64,000 nt of DNA. Origin: Microvelia longipes. Its lineage: Eukaryota > Arthropoda > Insecta > Hemiptera > Veliidae. Below, one piece after another: positions 21,293 through 35,221 of the stretch. The stretch lies in contig JACMZG010000008.1 of assembly GCA_018340805.1 (NCBI GenBank), positions 24,533,861 through 24,597,860 on the forward strand, given 5' to 3'. Made by a program: the position numbers and the translations under genes. Every line of letters begins with the position of its first letter. Positions within the stretch are counted from its first letter, which is position 1. The notes beneath the pieces were generated by a model. The model had not been told where the DNA came from. It worked only from the letters and a program-made list of their open reading frames with translations, and searched no databases.

Positions 21293-24200
21293 ATCACCTA
21301 ATGTCAAATGTATATTATTACAATATATAAGATTAATAATACTTTTTATTTTTTGACTTTGTAATTAGAAAGCTTTATTTATAACAGGAAAGCTTATGTT
21401 AATACCTAAGCATTGAATTTTTATTTATTTTAGGAAGCCTCCTATGTTTAAATTGATTTTAATAAAGATGTTGTATCAAATTTATATTTTTTAAATTTTT
21501 TATTTGTTCTTCACTTTTGTCATCCTCTATACCTTATGATTTTTAAACCGTCTTCCTTAATTATTATCATTAATTTCTTATTTAATTTCAGTTTTCTTTA
21601 AATTTTCTTTTTATTAGTTCTTTCATATATTTTATGTATTCTAATTTATTTATGACTTATTTTTCTTATTCCGTCAACTGTTAATCTAGATTTTTTCTTT
21701 TTTTTCATTTAATTTCTCTCTCTTTGGTACAGTTTGCCTTCCCTGAAATAAACTTTGATGCAATAATTTTGTGAATAGTGCAATAAAAATTTCAATTTAA
21801 ATTTTTTATTCTGCAATAAAAATTAATAAGTGTACAATAATTTTATTTATTTAATTAATTTATATTTTTTTTAATTTCAATTGTTTCCCCCAACACAATC
21901 TTACGATTTGTGGGATTTTTCATTGTTTCTATAATTGTTTTTTTATTGTATTTTATATTTGAAAAATAAAATAATTATTAAAAAAATAAATATATAAATT
22001 ATTAAAAAAAACATTTTCTAAATTATAAGATGTAGGTAAAATAATGACAGATAAAAGTATAGTTTAATGGGGTTAGTTAATATTAAGTATAGCGTATACA
22101 AGAACCTACCACCTCTATTGTAAAGGGTGAAGTAGTAGAGAATTTATCACCAACTGATATATAAGCTTAAATATGATTTTTTTGATAATATGCTTGGTCC
22201 TACATCAAAGAGAAAATCAGATACTGCTGTGAGAATAGGATGTGAGGGTGTGCTGCTGGTCCTGTGTACTTTCATCAGGTAGATATAAAGTTAGAAACAG
22301 AGCCTAGCCGACGACTAACTTTTGTTCTCCTTCAAACCAAACTCAGTATTCGCTCTCACCAGCACTCACACGTTTAATTAAAGATTGTGTGATGTCAAAT
22401 TCCGGGCAGGGATGTCATTAATTTTCTTCTAAGAGTAATTTTATTTGTTACTTCGAATAAGCGTGGAAGTTATCCTATGAGTGGAGATATATCGTGCTTA
22501 ATATGATCTACTCAATCGTGCCAAGTGTAATTAGGTAAAAATATTATCTGAATATAATAGCTGATCCCTGGAGTAAATGAGCTCCCTTAATGCTAATACA
22601 CAAAATATTAGTAAGAACTGAAACCATTCTTATTGCTGTGCTGACTAGATTGATGTATGTTCATAGACCAAAATATAACCCACAATGTTAAGTGCTTTTG
22701 CTCGCCCATAAGAAAAATTATTGCAAAGGCTGTTGATTTGACTTTAAGCCACTTCAATTGAGCCCATACATAAAAAAAAATCACCACACGTCAAGTCCAC
22801 CGCCACGCTTCAATAGTTAATATAGAAAAATTAGAACAGAATAGGAAATTTCTACTCGCTTGGGAAATAACTGGTGACAAAGTTTATCACGCACAAACAT
22901 TTATTTGGTCTTTTATCCGTTTGTAGTTTAGAGAGACCCAATTTGATCATAACTCATAGCCCACATATTTATGTACTTTGCTTTTTCTTAACATTACTCT
23001 CCTCTTGATAACGTAATTCTTTGATTTAAATATGTACAAAAATGGACACTTATAAGGTTGATCTGAGAGTATTTGATCGGCAAACGATGGGATGGAGGAG
23101 ATTAGATTCAAATACAAAGCCAGAGTTATGGACGTTCAAATTTAGAAAAAATTTGTGTATACTTTGCAAAATGACTCCTCTTAAAAACTCATATTTGGAC
23201 TCCAAGGGCTGCCCCTATGTTGGTAAAGGAATACCATCCAAATCTGTATGATAAGCTAACTCGATTAGACCTGGGCACGTAGCTGTTTTGAGTAACCGAT
23301 CAACTTTTAAACGTATACTAAGTGACCCTCAAGACGATCTGTAAAGTGGCCTTGCAAGCAAATATGTATGGTATCGATGTGATTTAGGGTACACAAGTAT
23401 GGTGATAAGATTAAATCATGTAGTGCAGGAAAGGTGAAAAACATTCAACTTATACTCTTATCAAAGTATGTTCCAACATTAGTATATTAAAAAACTTTAC
23501 ACTACTTCTGGGGCCGTGATTGAATAGCCTAACAATCTCGCTAATTTTCGTTCAGTTTTAAAGTCACACTACATTGAGCTTAGCGGATCATTACCCCGAA
23601 AAAAATATAGTCCACGGCATATGGGTCTTTTAAATTGCTTCGCGGCCTGCGGTGAGAATGGATAGTATAGTTGAGAGGGGCTAGTCAGATAACGCGCCAT
23701 TTTTGGGCTCATTCTCCATTAGCAGCAACTCAGATAGTTAAATTTACGTGTTGGATGAAGATGAATAGTCTCATCTGCGAAAGATAACCTAACCATTTCG
23801 GAAAAATCAAATAGTAAGTGTTAAAAAAGTGTAAGTTAGATGTATGTACAAACAAATACAACCATATACCAATTGCACCGGGAATTTATGCAGTATGTAA
23901 TACCAACAAATAATAACAAGTCAACATAAGTGAGCTCTCTCTCATTAAGACTTCAACATAGTCTAAAGTATCAAATACTTGGTTAGAATGACAGTTCTAT
24001 CCTCATAGTAATGCTCCTAATAGAGTCAAATGTAACCACCCCCCTGATATTAGTATTGCATTGTTATGTAATATTACATCTTCAGTGAATTCACGCTGAT
24101 ATGTACATATAGATAGTCTCGAGAATATGCGCACGTGACCCGTAATTTAGTGCAAATCTTTTTTTTGTATAGAAAAATTTACATTTATTGTATAAGGGTG

Positions 24201-25885
24201 TGGCCTGTTATAAATACTTAGTTGCACCAGTGACCGGCTTTCGTGTTATATCATGTATGCTCTTTTTATAGGATTATTTAGGATAGTTAACTATCTTAGC
24301 AGTGATACTAGAGATAGAAAGAGTGTTAATGATCAATGGATATTCTTGAACGGTTATCTTACTTTGACAAAAGTGTGGTGATATAAGTTTGCTTGAGGTG
24401 GATTAGAGATGGTGGCTTTCTTGAGTATATGTAGAGGCCAGGTAATCTATAAGATGGATCTGGTTTAAACCCGCTTCATTTAGAAGATACTCTATGAGAT
24501 GTGTCTCTGTTTTAACTGATAGATTATAACAATGTATATGGGCGTTGTAGCAACATCCTACCAACTTCTACAACAATAAATAACATGAAGTTTTATGATA
24601 CACTGATTGTATTTTAATGATAATAAATTACTTTGTAAATCTAATGATTATTCAAATCATACTTGATCTTACAAAGTAGCTCTAAGNGCCAACCGAAAAT
24701 TTCTTATATAGTCCTGCTTAAAGTAAATAGTTTCTTTAATTTTATAATCTTTTTATTTTTTTTAAAAAATCTAACAACTTATTATTTATAATACAAATTT
24801 TATTATATTTAAATTTATAAAATTTCATATAATAAATAATTTTGTATAAAAAATAAATAAGTCGTATGTATATTCGTACATAGATGTACGAATATTCATG
24901 TCGTATGTATATTCGTGTATAGTCGTATAAATAGATGTTACATGTTACACGGTTTCAACTATATTTTTTAACTGTTATTTTTATATCTTGTTGAATTTTT
25001 TTGTTATATTTTGTAATTTAAGCAAATCAAGTTTTTTGGAAAAAAAATACTTTTATACTAATATACTGCAAATTAACATTTCCTAGTTACCAAAAGTAGT
25101 AACAAAATTACCATATTTGGGTAATTATTACCAAAAAATTATAAAGAACAAATAATGTGCTTAGCATTTTTATTTCTAATATTCTTCACCTACTGTCGTA
25201 GGTATAACTGATTTTTGTGAAATTTTGAACAAAATAAAGATATTTACAGGGTTTGTGTACCAAGTGTAAACTTCGTATGAAGTTCGTGACGAAACTCTGC
25301 CCTGAGGTTGTTTACAACTCCCCCTCCTTATTCAGGATGTTACCCTTCAATTAAAACCTTTTTCCAAAATAAATTATAATTTTACAAGTTATTAATTGGT
25401 TTCAAACATTATAAAGCTTCAATTAAAACACTTTTAATTGATTTTAATTAAGTTTTATAATTGTTGTTTCATAAAATATTAATCTAACTGCAAATGTTTC
25501 GTGAAATTAATTAATGGATTTTTAAAGCGGTGAGGAAATAATTTAAATTTGGAATAGATAGATAAAATTGGAATTTACGATGAATTCCCAAGGAATTGGA
25601 TGGTATTTAAATTTAATTTAATTCACAATTAAAAACATAATTATTTGTTTTCTTTAATCAGTAATTTAAATTATTCTTCTAAATTTATTTTTGAATTTAA
25701 CTTGCCAGGGTATAATTCCCTACAATGTACACTACTTACTCGACAGGGTAATAATGGATTTTTATGGCGTGGCTTGAAATGAAAAAAAAGCTTTTGGGGT
25801 TTTAGCGGATTTTCAGGAATATCAGCTTATGAGTTTGGTGTCGTAAAGAGAATTAGAGATAGGGGAGAATAGGGTATCACTGATC
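21293..25885. other. Unassigned AT-rich DNA
   Basis: No supported gene across 4.6 kb. A single undetermined base lies at about 24687. Nested palindromic TCGTATGTATATTCGTA motifs occur at 24860-24930. A 69-codon frame at 23042 has no recognisable domain. Confidence 0.4.
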
Positions 25886-26331
25886 AACAATATATATATA
25901 ATATAATATATATATTATCTCCATTGTTTATTAGCATAAATATAATATAATAACGTCCCATCAACGTGTCATTATCATAATTGTAATATATATATATTAT
26001 ATAATATATATATATATATATATACATATTATATAATTAATAATATATATAATAAATATAATAATATATATATAAATATACTATACTAAATATATATATA
26101 TATATAAATATATATAATATATATATAATATATATATAAAAAATATATATATATATAATATATAATATATTATATATAATAATATATAATAATATATATA
26201 TATATATATAATAATATAATATTATATAATTATATATATATATATATATAATATATAAATATATTATATATATATATTATATATAATATATATATATTAT
26301 ATATATAATAAATATATTATAATATATATAC

Positions 26332-26364
<33 letters not shown>

Positions 26365-26386
26365 TAATATTATAATATATTATATA

Positions 26387-26429
<43 letters not shown>

Positions 26430-26472
26430 AAATATAATTAATATATAATATATATATATTATAATATATAAT

Positions 26473-26513
<41 letters not shown>

Positions 26514-26530
26514 TATATATATATATAATT
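25886..26530. repeat. Long imperfect (TA)n / TAA tract
   Basis: About 650 bp composed almost entirely of A and T in TA, TAA and ATT arrangements, broken only by a short unique piece at about 25918-25985. Confidence 0.95.
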
Positions 26531-26676
26531 AAATAATAGTAAAAAATAAATAATAACTTACCAGAGGTGAAAAACGAGAGTTTGTTGGAAGTTTAGAAAT
26601 TTTCGACGAGTTGTCTTCTTCACTAGGTTAGCGGAGTTTCCAGGCGACCTGGCCGTATGTAACATACACGGCTAAA

Positions 26677-27835
26677 GTATATTGTTGCCGACTGTTGCGA
26701 TCACTAGCGGATGGGTGTAGGTACAATAATCAATGCTAGAGGTGGTGAGCCTAGTAGACGACAACCAAAACTACACGCCCAAGTTAAAAACGAAGATCCG
26801 CGAAATATTTAACTATAAAAACAGCGCCTAGCATTTTTACGCCACGCGGAACGAGTATTGAGATTAAAGGGATGGGAAGAAGGATTATTACAATTGTTAT
26901 AACAATAAGGGAGATAACATAAGCAGTTTTAATTTAAATTATTAATAATAATAATAACTATAGAAATAAGTGAAGTGTATTTTAAAATGAAAAAAAAAAA
27001 AAAAAAAAAGAGATAGTTTAAAATAAATAATATTATATAAAGCTATAATAAAAACTACGGTGATTGTTACAATCACCGTAGTTCTGTTACCCACAACCTG
27101 ATTCATCTACCAGTTGCCGCCATGCTTCTCACACAAACTTAGTTTTGACGAATGCTACTTCATTCGAATACTTAAACCTCTTTCACCTGCCAATCTGATC
27201 AAGACAGAAGGTTAATGGAAAACTGCATATCAACTGTGACAATTCCAGAACCTCCCTGGTATAATATTAGATGATTTGATTAACTTTATTCAATTATTTA
27301 TTTCTCTTAATTAATTTAATTTTAATCCTTTATTTATTTTTATTTTATTCAGTTTATTTATCAACTTTTATTGAATTATATTATACGTATAAATGTGTAT
27401 ATGTTATGTTATATATGTAGATCTATCGTTATTTCGTTTTTCATCACTTAGTGTTCCTATTTTCCTTACTTTCTGCTTCTTTATTTATTTTGAGCTTATA
27501 ATATATTATTTATTTTAAACTATCTCTTTTTTTTTTCATTTTAAAATACACTTCACTTATTTCTATAGTTATTAATTATTATAATTAAAATTAAACTGCC
27601 TTATTTATCTCCTTATTGTTATAACAATTGTAATAATCCTTCTTCCGTCCTTTATCTAAACCTCGTTCCCGGGTGCGTAAAATGCTAGGCGCGTTTTTTA
27701 TAGTTAAATTTCGCGGTTTCGTTTTTAAACCTGGGCGTGTAGTTTGTTGTCGTCTACTGAGATCACCAACCTCCTAGACATTGATAGTAGTACCTACACC
27801 CACCGCTAGTGATCGCAACACGTCGGCAAACAAAT
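26677..27835. mobile_element. Palindromic element with about 360-bp inverted repeats
   Basis: The left arm (26677 to about 27040) and right arm (about 27490-27835) are inverted copies. They share TTGCCGAC, TGTTGCGATCACTAGCGG, GTAGACGACAAC, ACACGCCC, GCCTAGCATTTT, TTACAATTGTTATAACAATA and AAGTGAAGTGTATTTTAAAA. A core of about 450 bp holds a perfect hairpin. No transposase frame is visible, so it looks non-autonomous. TA tracts border both sides and hide any target duplication. Confidence 0.75.
27053..27083. repeat. Perfect 13-bp hairpin inside the palindromic element
   Basis: AACTACGGTGATT and AATCACCGTAGTT pair perfectly around the loop GTTAC. It lies next to the left arm, in the unique core. 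Confidence 0.85.
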
Positions 27836-27837
27836 AC

Positions 27838-27956
27838 ACAAATATAATATAATATATATATATCACATATAAATAAATATATATATATAATAATATAATA
27901 TATATATTATATAATATATATAATATATAATATAATAATATATATATACATACGAT
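27838..27956. repeat. (TA)n tract
   Basis: TA-rich tract with TAA variations, immediately outside the right arm of the palindromic element and immediately before a family B segment. Confidence 0.9.
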
Positions 27957-28060
27957 AATGCTTGCGAATCCTTTCTCGGATTGAAATGAATGAATGTCCC
28001 AAAGCTTTTTGTTTATTAATGACGTCTTTGACCCACAGTGATAATAGCAAAATTTCAAAA
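27957..28060 (+). repeat. Family B repeat, second copy
   Basis: CGAATCCTTTCTCGGATTGAAATGAA matches the core box at 2790-2815 (longest shared run under 20 bases, with few substitutions). It again follows a TA tract. Confidence 0.5.
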
Positions 28061-28900
28061 ATAAAAAAATCTTTTAATTTTTAGAATTTTTAATTCGTGC
28101 AACTTTAGGGAGTTTCCTTAAAAAAATTTGCACCATGAATGTGCGCGCATTAATGGTACATTAACGGCCACAGAAGCTTCGAATTTTCTACCTGCTATAG
28201 TCCTCGAAATATTTGACTGTTCTGACTTAACTGATACACCCTATTCATTGATTACACTAGTTCTATGTTTAACTAGAGAAAGTAAACAAAACACACTAGT
28301 TATGTACACATTTAAAAACTATTGAGTTTTATATTTACTATAATAGCATGGGTTGTTTTAAAGATTTGGCATACTTGGCATTCATTCACAAAAGATATTT
28401 GTGCCGATACATCTTATAAACAAGATTTTTTTTAATCCATTCATTAATATTATTTAAATAAACAAACAAATATAAGTTTGTAAAAAATACTGGCGAGAGG
28501 TCCGCATGCCTAGAGACCATCCTTTAAAATTCTTGTTCCTTGCTTATAAACCAATTCTGCTTAAGTTTTACGTAACTTACTTTGTTCTTGATTTTTTAAA
28601 AGAAATTTGCATTTATTGTACTTTATCAGTTCATCACTGGTTTATTATAAGTGGCATCCTGCCACAATATAAGCGAATTTTCAAATGTATGAGTAAAAAA
28701 ATTGATTTGTTTAAATTATGTCAATTAATGACATTGTTTTGTTGTACATATATAGGTCAATGAACCAGAACTAATATTGAAAATAGAATGGATCATCGCA
28801 TTTTGTGAATTATACATTCTTGTATATGTTGTAAGAAATGTCAGCCCAATTAAACACTATATGAAGATTTGTGATTTTTTAAATGGGGTTATTTTTGTAA
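28061..28900. other. Unassigned AT-rich DNA
   Basis: Frames of 65 and 85 codons at 28128 and 28506 show no recognisable motif. I see nothing else. Confidence 0.35.
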
Positions 28901-28904
28901 GTTG

Positions 28905-29045
28905 ATGACGTCACACATTTTTCATAAACAATAAAGTTCGGGCATTAGCAAGGTTGATTTTTTTACTATGTTTCATTTCGATCCGAGATAGCGTTCGAAA
29001 GTTATCGTGAACATAGAACACGTCTAGGACACAAAAATCTCGTAT
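28905..29045 (-). repeat. Family B repeat, third copy (inverted)
   Basis: In reverse orientation it carries GAGATTTTTGTG, CCTAGACGTGTTC, CGATAACTTTCGAA and ATCTCGGATCGAAATGAAAC, then extends to TGACGTCATCAAC. A (TA)n tract (29041-29092) follows on the same side as in the other copies. Confidence 0.55.
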
Positions 29046-29092
29046 ATATAATATATATTATATAATATATAATATAATATATATATATATAA
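29041..29092. repeat. (TA)n tract
   Basis: Short TA/TAA tract at the outer edge of the third family B copy. Confidence 0.9.
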
Positions 29093-29778
29093 TCTCTTGA
29101 TCAATGAATTACCCACATACAGCGTTAAGTATAATTTACATTAGGTATAAGTATATTATTAATTTAATTTACATTAGAAAAGCGTATAAGTTATAATTTA
29201 CATTACAACGTATAAGTTATGATGGATTCAATAATAGTTATTAGTCTGTTTCAATTGTTGATGTATCAGAGTTTTGCAAAGAAATGAAACTTTTGTATAT
29301 GGGATACTATTAATAATATTGATTCCACAGTTATATTAGGACAAAGAACTTATAGAATAAGAGTCCATTCATAGATATAATAAAAAAGATATCACTTTCT
29401 TATTATGGACAATATTGTTTGATTAGTATTCAAGTCATTTCTTTTATTGTTACTTAGTTCCTATAGTCTGACAGTTCGATGTCTTTTTTATGAATTTATT
29501 CTTTTTGTAACAACTTAACTAACTTAATTTTGGGTAGGATTGATTTAATTTACTTGAAATCTTCTTGGTAATTAATATTGAAGTTTGTAACCACGAGATA
29601 CTCTCTAATTTATAGTGTATAAATGTATAATGATTAGGTCTGATGAAACCTAATCTATATGGTCGAAAGCTTAATGTTGTTTATTATCATGACCAAAACC
29701 TCATAACTTTACTATTTTTTATAATAATAATTTTAGATGCGCATTAACCATTCATTAAGTATAATGTATGGTTTATTT

Positions 29779-30712
29779 TTACTTTTCCTCATTTATATAC
29801 CGTATAGGTATATAGGAAAAGTATTGTGTTTGCAAAAAATCCAAAACCAGGAAGTTAATGGAATTATACGTTACCGGTGCTTTAAGACCTCCTGAGAGGT
29901 TTTCACAAAGCTGACTGTCTGTTTGTTTATGTGTGTCTGTTATCATCTTAGCTCCTAGTGTATTTATGCCATAGAGTTGAAACTTTGTACAAAAATCAAA
30001 TATATAAGTGTAGTGTGCTTTTCAGTAAATAATTTTTTTTATGACGTCATCAACCCTCAATAATGACTTAGCATTAATTCCGACAATTCATAAAACGCGA
30101 AAAACAAATGATGCCATCGGATTGAACTTTGTCACGCATGTAGCCCTGTATAAGAATATCATAAGAGCTATGTTTTACTCATTATCAGCATTAGTTAAAT
30201 TTTTACCAAATGACTTGTGTGCATTTTTTAAACAAATCGGAAAACAATCAAATAAAAAAAAATTTCATCGGAAAAAATAAATAAACATATACCTATCTTA
30301 AACTATGTAGCTATAAGTATTATCTATATGAAATATTATGTGATTTTTTAACAAAAATTATCCATTCATTTTTGTTTCCTTTATTTGAAATTATTGCTAA
30401 TAAGTAAAACAATTTTATTTTCTATGTATTATATTAAAAAGTTTGATATATATATAATTTATATTATTCAATAAAGAAAATATTTATTAAAAAATCCAAT
30501 TGAGTTGAAATTTAATACAAGTAATACCTGTTTAAATACGACAAGTATATACATGATTTTTGTTGGATCATATAAGTTAAGCAGCATGCTGCATGATGAC
30601 CGCTGAGAATGCAACGGATGTATTTACTATCTGAGGACGAGCGAAGCAATCCCGAAGTGGGAGATGAGCGTAGAGAATCCGATGTGATAAGAGGAAAAGT
30701 TTCTCACATTAT
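29779..30712 (-). mobile_element. Family A dispersed repeat, inverted copy
   Basis: Begins with ACTTTTCCTCATTTATATAC and the palindromic end GGTATATAGGAAAAGT. It passes TGACGTCATCAA in the interior and ends with GAGCGTAGAGAATCCGATGT and GATAAGAGGAAAAGTTTCTC. It is longer than the 1146-1938 copy because of AT-rich additions. A 79-codon frame inside it is not conserved in the other copies. Confidence 0.7.
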
Positions 30713-31815
30713 ACTTATTAAAATATAGAAATATTTATTTATTTCTATAGTAAACGATAAAAAACTAAAATCTATTTTAAACGACAATGTATGTTAGTTT
30801 TGTTGACGTTGCACTACCCGCTAAATGGACAACACAATATTATTACTTATATGCTTTTCAAACAAATATTATCTTTAAACAACTGTCCCTCGAGAAAAAT
30901 CACGAAAATAAAAAAATCTCCATAGTTATGTTGAAAATTCTTTCTTTTATCACAGCCTCTATATAACATTGTTTTTCAAAACCATTTTAACTGATTTTTA
31001 TGGTCATTGTTTTCTTTCTGAATTTTGCTAAAAGCATTAGTACACTGACTTTTGCAGACTAAAAGATTTTATAGTTGTTCAATGACTTGGTTCTTTAACT
31101 GGTCGTAAAGAAGAAAAAGATTTAACTGAAAAGGGTTCGTGCTTTATCGGTGTCTCGGAGGATTTTTCAGATCCTGCGTTTTCTAATCACTCCATTCAGG
31201 TAGAATTTAAAATCCCATTTTTCTTAATACTAGGTTCCCAACCAAACTGCAATATATTAGGAATTTACAAAAAGAAAAAAATCCTCGAATCTTTTAAATG
31301 AGTGCACATAGATTGAAGCAAGGCAAATAATGACAGTGCTATAATAATGAGTTGAAAGGTTAAGAGTAACAGTAATATTAAAAAGAGAGACAGATACCCA
31401 ATCCAGTGGACCACATCATCGACCATTTTTGAAATAGAGCATTAGACATTAAAAGTCCAAATATTGATATTTTCTCGTAACGTGCTACTTACAATAATGC
31501 CCGATGTCAGAACAAGCCTTTTTAGAATTTCAGACAAGGTATAGGACCCATCCCGTCGTACTTAGTAACGCTATTTTGAAAGATCCTAGTATTTTTATAA
31601 TCTCAGGTTCGTTTGTGTTCAAAAATTATTTACGTGCCTCACATTGCTCAGTATCTTAATCAGAGTATTTGGACCTGGATTGTTGGGAAAGTAAGCACAC
31701 AGTACACAATTACACCAGTTAATAAACAGACCGTTCTATTGAAGTGTTGCTACCTGGATCAACGCAAAGGGTAAAAGTGTATGAGAAGAAACAAACTAAA
31801 ATTAAAATAAGGAGG
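30713..31815. other. Unassigned AT-rich DNA
   Basis: No open frame or repeat of note. Confidence 0.4.
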
Positions 31816-32205
31816 TAATCACTGCACGACATCGTCCCCTCGGGCAGCATCCCAGCCCAGTGGCCTTTCTATGGCAGCCACAGGAAGACTACGCTACGCA
31901 CCAACATTTTTGTTGTTTCGAATTATTTGTTGCTACATGTCGTTCTGACATGTACCTAGCGGGTTATGACATGGGTCAACTTGAGTTATGACGTCACCAT
32001 GGCACAATTCCATGTTACATGAAATGAAAATAAAACAACAAACAGTACAAAACAGCAATAAAGTGGCCGTGAAGACATCACAGGGAGTGCCCCGGGCCGC
32101 GTTGTGATTATTTCACTCCCGAGGCACAGCCGAGAAGGATAATTAAGGGAGGCAATTATGGTGAGTGAAGTGCATTTTACTCCTAAGGTGGATATAAGAT
32201 TTTAA
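31816..32205. other. GC-richer island of unknown nature
   Basis: About 390 bp with clearly more G+C than its surroundings, including TCGTCCCCTCGGGCAGCATC, GGGAGTGCCCCGGGCCGCGT and CACTCCCGAGGCACAGCCGA. It contains TGACGTCA-type and TGACATG motifs. No reading frame of useful length. It could be a transposon remnant or a regulatory region. Confidence 0.35.
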
Positions 32206-33370
32206 CTCCAAACAATGACGTTTAATTATTGTTACATTATTATTTAATACGTTTTGTTTTAATTGTTTTTGGACGGGTTCCCCTTTTAAATTTTTAGGGT
32301 GATTTCCCAAAACAAAATCATTTATTTATTGCTTCAAACAACTTCTTTTAGCCTGAACCAGATAAATGTTTTTGGTCGGACCAACCTTATACATTTTAGG
32401 GGTCTCACCAAAGAAAAAAAATGTTACACACCATTCACAGCAAAACTTATACCAAAAAAATCAATTTACAAATCTAAATTTATTTTTGTAATAAAACTGC
32501 AGAGAAAGAAAAAAAAGCGGGACGCTAATAAGTAGTTACTGAAATCGCTTCTTTTACAGAGCGGTCAGGTTTTTCATATTTACTCTTATTTCCTTTGTTT
32601 AGGCAAAACAAATGCATACGTTCGTAAATTCATATTTTATGATTTTAGAATCTAAATCCTCACTCAGCCCTTACTTTAATACTCCATACTTTTTTGCCTG
32701 AGACTTTTACAACTTGCCATTTGTCATAATTTGTAATTTAATTTAACAATGCTGTCACCTAACAATCTCATAAGCGTCCTTTTTTTAATGAAAATTAGCT
32801 TAAAAAGCTAGAGACCACATATTTCATTAAAATAACCATAAAATACAAATGGGTGATTAGCAGGAAACTAACAGTGTTATTAAATTAGCCTATTGTAAAA
32901 TTCCTTTGAAAATTCGCAAAACATGTCAAAAGTTTAATCAAGGATTATGTGTATATATGTTTGTATGTATATTGTATGCTCATAACTAATAATTTAAACA
33001 TAATAGGATATATATTTTCTCTGACTTTAATACCTAAACAACATAAGTAGAAATCGTTCTATGACATATATGTCATTTTGAGTTCAATGACATATTTTTT
33101 AAATATATCATTGATACACTTATTTTAAATACTCGTCACTAGATTTCTTTATTAACTAAAGAAGTCAACTTTATATCACAATAAGTTAACAACAGGTTTA
33201 GGTTGTACTTTGATCAGCGACTGACAAACATGACATTATTCAGGTATTTGTGTGGTATTTTATACATTTTATTTTGTTAATAGCTGGTTATGATTATTAA
33301 TAAAGAAGTTATTAAAATGTTTACTTATACCTCATGTTATGACTTTATCGAAAATCTAAAAGTTAATAGG
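32206..33370. other. Unassigned AT-rich DNA
   Basis: A lysine-rich 78-codon frame at 32299-32535 has no recognisable motif and is not accepted. Nothing else seen. Confidence 0.4.
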
Positions 33371-33376
33371 TTATAA

Positions 33377-33396
33377 TATAATATATATACATATAT

Positions 33397-33427
<31 letters not shown>

Positions 33428-33431
33428 TATA

Positions 33432-33471
<40 letters not shown>
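33377..33471. repeat. (TA)n tract
   Basis: About 95 bp of TA with a few phase breaks. Confidence 0.95.
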
Positions 33472-33473
<2 letters not shown>

Positions 33474-35040
33474 CAGGGAGGATCCAAGAGACTCGATATA
33501 AGATCACGCCAGAAGTATATAATGTGGTCTAGAAATTTTGTGTTAATTGTTATTTAGGCAAACCTTGAGCTCAGCAAAATTCTATCAAATGTAATCACAT
33601 ATACCATTATGTATTAAACTGTTGGATTCAGGAATAAGAATACCGATAGAACGAAATAATTTTATCTATATGGTAAGTGGGGCGTTTGGTTTTTAAAGAG
33701 GTGTGAAAAAATAATAAATAAATAAAATTTTCCTCACGAAAAGACTTGATAGAGAGTGTGAAGTTTATTTTGTGATATCTTTGGTTGATATGATACAGAG
33801 GTATTATAGGAAATAAAGTATTACAAGTATTTTATTGCCACATTTTTTCTCTCAATATATATTTACGGGTATTTGATTTACTCTCGACATAACCTTTGTT
33901 ATAACATCTTGTAATGTTATTATGTTTCTTTATGCGTGAAAAACCAGATTGTTTATAGATTTTTCAATTTTTCCTTAAAAGTAAGGGTGAATTCAATTTT
34001 TCCTTTATTTAGTTATGGTTGAAAAATTCTAAAAAACCCTTGAAAATTTTAGAAAAAAATATGAAATGAAAGAAAAAACGTAACAATGACATTTCATGGG
34101 GGGAGGAATGTTAACCATGTTTTGTTGCCTCGGGCATATACTGTATGTTTATATAGTAATATTGGTTATATCGATTGAGAAGCTTAAACTCAGTGAATTC
34201 CTCTAGATTCGCTTCGGGCTAAACACTTGATTAAACAAAAACACTTTGCTTTTCTCCCCTTTTCCAGTTTTACGGAAATGCACCATGGTGGGATCACTTT
34301 CAGTTTCATGGTCAGTACTGGTCACTCCTTTGAGGTTCATCTGTTACATTGGTTTATTTTACCCGAAACTTGACCAGGTATTACCTGTCTGATCCACTCT
34401 TAACCCCTTACATACGCTGATACACTCAATTAAATCCGACACCCCCTCCCCAACCTCTTTCCCTTCCTCTTCATATTATAAAGGTATAACATATTTCTCC
34501 TGTGTAATCCCAGAACCCTCATATGAAATATTGGGAATTTCGACTCGACTACTCATATCTTGTAATTGATTCCTATTTTTTCTAAAGGGGTGTAAGATTG
34601 CAAAATAATTCGGATACGCTTCGATCGATACCTCTCAGATTTAAAATTAATCTCTTTTAATATTTACTCAAGATCACATTTTAAAAAATACACGGAGGGA
34701 GAAGGTAAAATATATAGGAATATCAAAATGCTTGATATGATGAATGAATGACTGCATGATTGTGGTTTCGTAGAGTGGAAGAGCAGTGAAGAAAAATCAT
34801 TAATTAAATTGCGAGTATAGCGTATGCACATCTGATACGGAACTGATTCGAAAAAACTAATACGTACTGCGGCAGGTTCACCCACTCCGAACATAAAGGA
34901 TCAATGAGAAATAAAATATAAAGAAAAAATAACCATTTTGGGTCCAAATTTAAAAAGACAAAGTCATCCAATATACAAACCAAAAAATAACATAATTAAT
35001 AATAAAATTGGAACTGTATGTACTAATAAAGTCATTAATT
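33472..35040. other. Unassigned AT-rich DNA
   Basis: No supported gene. A 76-codon minus-strand frame at 34664-34894 has no motif. Confidence 0.4.
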
Positions 35041-35100
35041 TTTTTCAGGCGACTGTAAAATAAGCACTTTAGTAGAGGAAATGCGTTTTTTTACCGAACG

Positions 35101-35153
35101 CGATAGTTTTGTAGTTTTTACTGTCGGCGACTGTAAAAACTACGAAACTGTCG
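35101..35153. repeat. Long 21-bp hairpin
   Basis: CGATAGTTTTGTAGTTTTTAC and its near-complement (35133-35153) form a 21-bp stem with only two G/T-type mismatches around an 11-base loop. Just upstream, 35047-35063 repeats part of the arm (GGCGACTGTAAAA). It could be a MITE remnant or a small hairpin transcript. Confidence 0.7.
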
Positions 35154-35221
35154 CTGGTGAAGTTTTCTCGAATGTCCTCTAGGTGGGTGCTAGTAGTTTG
35201 GGACAAGGTTATAACCCTCTT

